Assembly: GCA_030641085.1 (NCBI GenBank)
Contig: DAOWIC010000155.1
Location: 1 to 17,427, forward strand
Direction of reading: 5' to 3'
From: Calditrichota bacterium
GTDB lineage: Bacteria; Zixibacteria; MSB-5A5; GN15; FEB-12
Length of the DNA stretch: 17,427 nt
Shown here piece by piece: positions 14,504 through 17,427 of the stretch (position 1 is the stretch's first letter; each line of letters begins with the position of its first letter). A model generated the notes under the pieces. That model did not search any database. It saw nothing but the letters and a program-made list of their open reading frames with translations, and was not told the DNA's origin. Both the position numbers and the translations under genes were made by a program.

Positions 14504-15925
14504 TCAGTTCAGATCATAGCTCTTTAATTTCCTGTACAGTGTTCGTTCGCCGATACCGAGCTTTTTGGCCGCCTCTTTGCGGTTGCCCCTAGTCTCCCGC
14601 AGCACTCTCTCAATCAGCCCGCGTTCCATCTGCTCGATTGAATTGTCGGTCGTCACCTCGGCCGTTGCCGTTTCAAACTCCGACGGCTGGCCCTCGTTGG
14701 GCAGGTGCGAAGTGATCAAATCGCGCAGTAGACGGATCTCGTTTCCCAGCGATAGAATGGCCCGGTAAATCAGTTCCTGACCCGCCTCTTCTACGGTCTT
14801 GCCGGTAGAAACGGGCAGGTTGCTCACGGTTGCGTGCTGCTCCTCGATAAACCGCTCGACATCCTCTATCTCGACCCGGCCGGTCGGTTTGAGCGCCGCC
14901 ATCCGATCGGCAAAGTTTTTCAACTGGCGGACATTTCCCGGCCAGTCGTATTTCATTAACAGTTCAAAAGCGGAGTCGGAATACTCACGCCCGGCATCGC
15001 CCCGCCAGAAGTGCTGCAGGATCGGCTGGATATCCGCCTTGCGCTCAAAGAGCGGCGGGAGAACGATTTTGACTACGCCGATTCGGAAATAAAGGTCCTC
15101 GCGGAACATCTTTTCGGCAATCGCTTCCGTCAGATCGCGGTTGGTGGCAGAAATAACGCGAATATTCGTTTGCCGCGCCACCGACGATCCGACCGGGTAA
15201 TAAGTACCGTCCTCAAGCACCCGCAACAGCTTCACCTGCATCTGGGGTTGTGTTTCGCCGATCTCATCGAGAAAGATAGTCCCGCCATCCGCCTTGTGAA
15301 ATAGCCCTTCTCGCTTTGAGACCGAGCCGGTGAAAGCTCCCTTCTCGTGGCCGAACAGCTCAGATTCAAGGATTCCCTCAGCGAGGGCGCCGCAGTTTAT
15401 CGCCACGAACGGATGGTCCGGTCGGCTGGAGTTGTCGTGAATCGCGCGCGCCACCAGTTCCTTGCCCGATCCCGACGGTCCCACCACCATCACCGGCACG
15501 TCGGACGGAGCGATACGATCGATAGTCCGCGCCACCAGTTTCATCCGGGCCGAACGACCGACAATCTTAAACCGGCTGAGAAGTTCCTTGACCTCAAGGA
15601 TTTGTCTGACTTTGTCGGCAATGCCCTTCTTGCCGAGGTCCAAAGCGATATAGCCGTCGATATAATCCTCTTCCGGTTCCGGCTCGACCTCGTTGCGGGA
15701 AACTTTCCATATCTCGGTCAATCCATTGTATCGCCTGATTCGCGTCGCGACCGCATACCTGACATCGATCCGGGGATCGGCGACAATCACCAGATCGACC
15801 AGGCTCTCCTTGACCACCTGGTAAAGCTGGGATATCTCCGAGACCACCTGCCCGATAGTTTCCCACTCGACCTGCGATTCAATGGGAGCCTCTGATCCGA
15901 CTAACACGACTACCCTGCTAACCAT
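14504..15925 (-). CDS. Sigma-54-dependent transcriptional activator with degenerate receiver-like domain
   Basis: The 473-residue protein is of the NtrC class, whose members use ATP to open sigma-54 promoters. The N-terminus (1-115) resembles a receiver fold (VVVLVGSE, VDLVIVADPRID, GYIALDLGKKGIADKVRQIL) but lacks the acidic pair after strand 1. The AAA+ core has Walker A GPSGSGKE (149-156), GAFTGS (196-201) instead of the usual GAFTGA, Walker B GGTIFLDEIGE (D220-E221), and the FREDLYFRI and WPGNVRQLKN motifs. A Fis-type helix-turn-helix ends it (NRKEAAKKLGIGERTLYRKL). It lies 6 nt after RNase R and 2 nt before the beta-barrel gene. No histidine kinase is near. Targets are unknown; no -24/-12 promoter stands out in the window. 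Confidence 0.92.
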   Translation of the reverse strand: MVSRVVVLVGSEAPIESQVEWETIGQVVSEISQLYQVVKESLVDLVIVADPRIDVRYAVATRIRRYNGLTEIWKVSRNEVEPEPEEDYIDGYIALDLGKKGIADKVRQILEVKELLSRFKIVGRSARMKLVARTIDRIAPSDVPVMVVGPSGSGKELVARAIHDNSSRPDHPFVAINCGALAEGILESELFGHEKGAFTGSVSKREGLFHKADGGTIFLDEIGETQPQMQVKLLRVLEDGTYYPVGSSVARQTNIRVISATNRDLTEAIAEKMFREDLYFRIGVVKIVLPPLFERKADIQPILQHFWRGDAGREYSDSAFELLMKYDWPGNVRQLKNFADRMAALKPTGRVEIEDVERFIEEQHATVSNLPVSTGKTVEEAGQELIYRAILSLGNEIRLLRDLITSHLPNEGQPSEFETATAEVTTDNSIEQMERGLIERVLRETRGNRKEAAKKLGIGERTLYRKLKSYDLN

Positions 15926-15931
15926 AATCGT

Positions 15932-17427
15932 CTATACTCTGCGTTTGCGCTTTTTTGTTTTCTTCGTTTTGTTGATCGTGGCCGGTTTTGGTTTCTGCTT
16001 CTGCTTCGGCTTCTTTTTCGATTCGGGCTTTTTGGCAATAAACAGATCCATCTCACTCATTTCCGTGTCAACCCTCAGCACGCCCACTTTGATCCGATCA
16101 CCCAGACGGAACGTACGGCCGGAGCGTCGTCCGATCAGCCGATACCGCTCCTGGTCGAAATGGTAATAATCATCGTCGATAGCCGACACGCGTATCATTC
16201 CTTCTACACTCATCTCATCCAGTCGGACATAAAAGCCGTAAGGTGTCACGCCGGTTATCATGCCCTCGAATTCATCTCCCACATGCCCGGCCATGTAGCC
16301 GATCTGCTTGACTTTTATCGCCTGACGTTCGGCCGCCTCGGCGTTACGCTCCGTCTCGGAACAATGACTGCCGACATTGTCGATAACCGAGCCGACTCGT
16401 TTGGCGAAAGCGACCGGGTAGCGACCGTTTTTCAATTGACGCAGCAGCCGATGAACGAGCAGGTCGGGATAACGTCTGATCGGCGACGTAAAGTGCGTGT
16501 AGTGGCTGAAGGCAAGCCCGAAATGACCGATGTTCTTGCGCTGGTAAACCGCCTTCTGCATCGAGCGCAGCATCAGTTCATTGATAAAATCCGCCTCAGG
16601 CGTTTCCTGTATCCGTTCGAGGAAGCGCGCGAACGCAACCGGTTTGATCTGCGGCGAGACCGGAAAAGAGTGCCCCAGACGCTTCATCATCAGTGAAAAG
16701 CTCTGAAGCTTCTCGATATCCGGGCGATCATGCACCCGGTAAATAAACTGCTGACCGCCCCGGAAAACCTCGAGCGCCACCGCGCGATTGGCCGCCAGCA
16801 TAAATTCCTCGACCAGGCGATGTGCTTCAAGGCGGGTCTTGCGACCCAGGCTGATCACCTTTCCCTGTGTGTCGAGAACAATCTCCGGCTCGGGCAGATC
16901 GAAATCAAGCGAGCCTTCGGCGAACCGGCGTCGATGCAGCAGCTTCGCCAGTTGGCGGGCCAGGGTCAGGTTGTCGGCCACGCGTTTGATACGCTCGCTC
17001 GCTTTGCCGCTGTCAAAAAACCGCTGCACTTCCTCGTAGTGGAGCTTCGCCCGCGATTTTATCACGGTGTCGGCCAGACGCCATGATTTGCTCTGGCCCC
17101 GCTTGTCAAAATCGATAATGCATGAATGCGCCAAACGTTTGCGGTTCGGTCGCAACGAACAAACGTCGTTGGACAAGGCCTCGGGCAGCATCGGTATCAC
17201 CGTCCCGGGCAGATAGACCGAGTTGCCACGCTCGAACGCTTCACTGTCAAGCTCCGTATCCGGCTCGACATAGTAGGCGACATCGGCGATATGAACCGAA
17301 AGCCGGTAACCGCCCGAGATCTTCTCGACCGAGATCGCGTCATCATGGTCCTTAGCCGTCTCGGGATCTATAGTGTAGACACACTGGTCAGTGAAATCTT
17401 CGCGTCGTATCAGTTCCTGCTGCGTCA
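15932..17427 (-). CDS. rnr: Ribonuclease R (RNase II family), 5' end outside window
   Basis: RNase R is a 3'-to-5' exoribonuclease that degrades structured RNA. 497 residues are visible; the open frame continues to the window edge, so the N-terminal cold-shock domains lie outside. The RNB catalytic signature IDPETAKDHDDAIS is present with four metal-binding Asp residues (visible residues 20, 26, 28, 29). FGLAFSHYTHFTSPIRRYPD is the usual core motif, and a C-terminal S1 domain (EFEGMITGVTPYGFYVRLDE) follows. The last 33 residues are a Lys-rich tail (KKPESKKKPKQKQKPKP and onward), a feature of many RNase R proteins. The gene leads into the activator gene 6 nt later, heading the envelope operon as far as can be seen. 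Confidence 0.93.
   Translation of the reverse strand, partial: TQQELIRREDFTDQCVYTIDPETAKDHDDAISVEKISGGYRLSVHIADVAYYVEPDTELDSEAFERGNSVYLPGTVIPMLPEALSNDVCSLRPNRKRLAHSCIIDFDKRGQSKSWRLADTVIKSRAKLHYEEVQRFFDSGKASERIKRVADNLTLARQLAKLLHRRRFAEGSLDFDLPEPEIVLDTQGKVISLGRKTRLEAHRLVEEFMLAANRAVALEVFRGGQQFIYRVHDRPDIEKLQSFSLMMKRLGHSFPVSPQIKPVAFARFLERIQETPEADFINELMLRSMQKAVYQRKNIGHFGLAFSHYTHFTSPIRRYPDLLVHRLLRQLKNGRYPVAFAKRVGSVIDNVGSHCSETERNAEAAERQAIKVKQIGYMAGHVGDEFEGMITGVTPYGFYVRLDEMSVEGMIRVSAIDDDYYHFDQERYRLIGRRSGRTFRLGDRIKVGVLRVDTEMSEMDLFIAKKPESKKKPKQKQKPKPATINKTKKTKKRKRRV

Noticed and set aside
1..17427. Sigma-54 (-24/-12) promoters that the activator at 14504-15925 might control
   Set aside because: I scanned by eye for TGGCAC-N5-TTGC on both strands. 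TGGCAC at 8048 lacks the downstream TTGC and lies inside a gene. Nothing convincing remained; a matrix search would be needed to be sure.

Overview
The window is a near-continuous run of closely packed bacterial genes. Fourteen of fifteen protein genes are read on the minus strand, so transcription runs from high to low coordinates. The DNA looks moderately GC-rich. Gene content suggests a Gram-negative, double-membrane bacterium of the FCB type: signal-peptide beta-barrel proteins, a PorV/PorQ-like barrel, a lamin-tail/FlgD-Ig surface protein, lipoproteins, and a sbp-cmk-plsC-rpsA string. Candidate phylum Zixibacteria or a relative is my best guess, by resemblance only. TGA is used as a stop, so the code is standard.

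Right part (17427 to 9216, minus): a probable six-gene operon with almost no spacing. In transcription order it holds RNase R (5' end outside the window), a sigma-54-type activator with a degenerate receiver, a beta-barrel protein with a TTG start, a lamin-tail/FlgD-Ig secreted protein, a PorV-like outer-membrane protein and a dGTPase-like HD hydrolase. Junctions are +6, +2, -4, +2 and -4 nt, so several are translationally coupled. The three envelope genes may form a surface or secretion module, possibly controlled by the adjacent activator.

Middle (9171 to 7357): one plus-strand lipoprotein gene built from two tandem copies of a ~175-residue domain, and a divergent 126-residue gene of unknown function.

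Centre-left (7322 to 2937, minus): holA, an ECF sigma factor and a zinc-finger transmembrane anti-sigma factor, then a PspC-domain membrane protein and a LiaF-like membrane protein. A strong sigma-70-like promoter sits so close to the holA start codon that the mRNA is probably leaderless. The sigma/anti-sigma and PspC/LiaF-like genes look like an envelope-stress module, and an ECF-like promoter candidate precedes pspC. A strong intrinsic terminator closes this block.

Left (2798 to 1, minus): an amino-acid-type substrate-binding lipoprotein, cytidylate kinase and a PlsC acyltransferase, ending in a terminator. Then rpsA (ribosomal protein S1, cut by the window edge) follows with its own promoter candidate and a structured leader of two stem-loops.

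No tRNA, rRNA, CRISPR array, insertion sequence or phage gene was seen. No gene-free stretch exceeds 300 bases; the longest is 267 bases (7738-8004).
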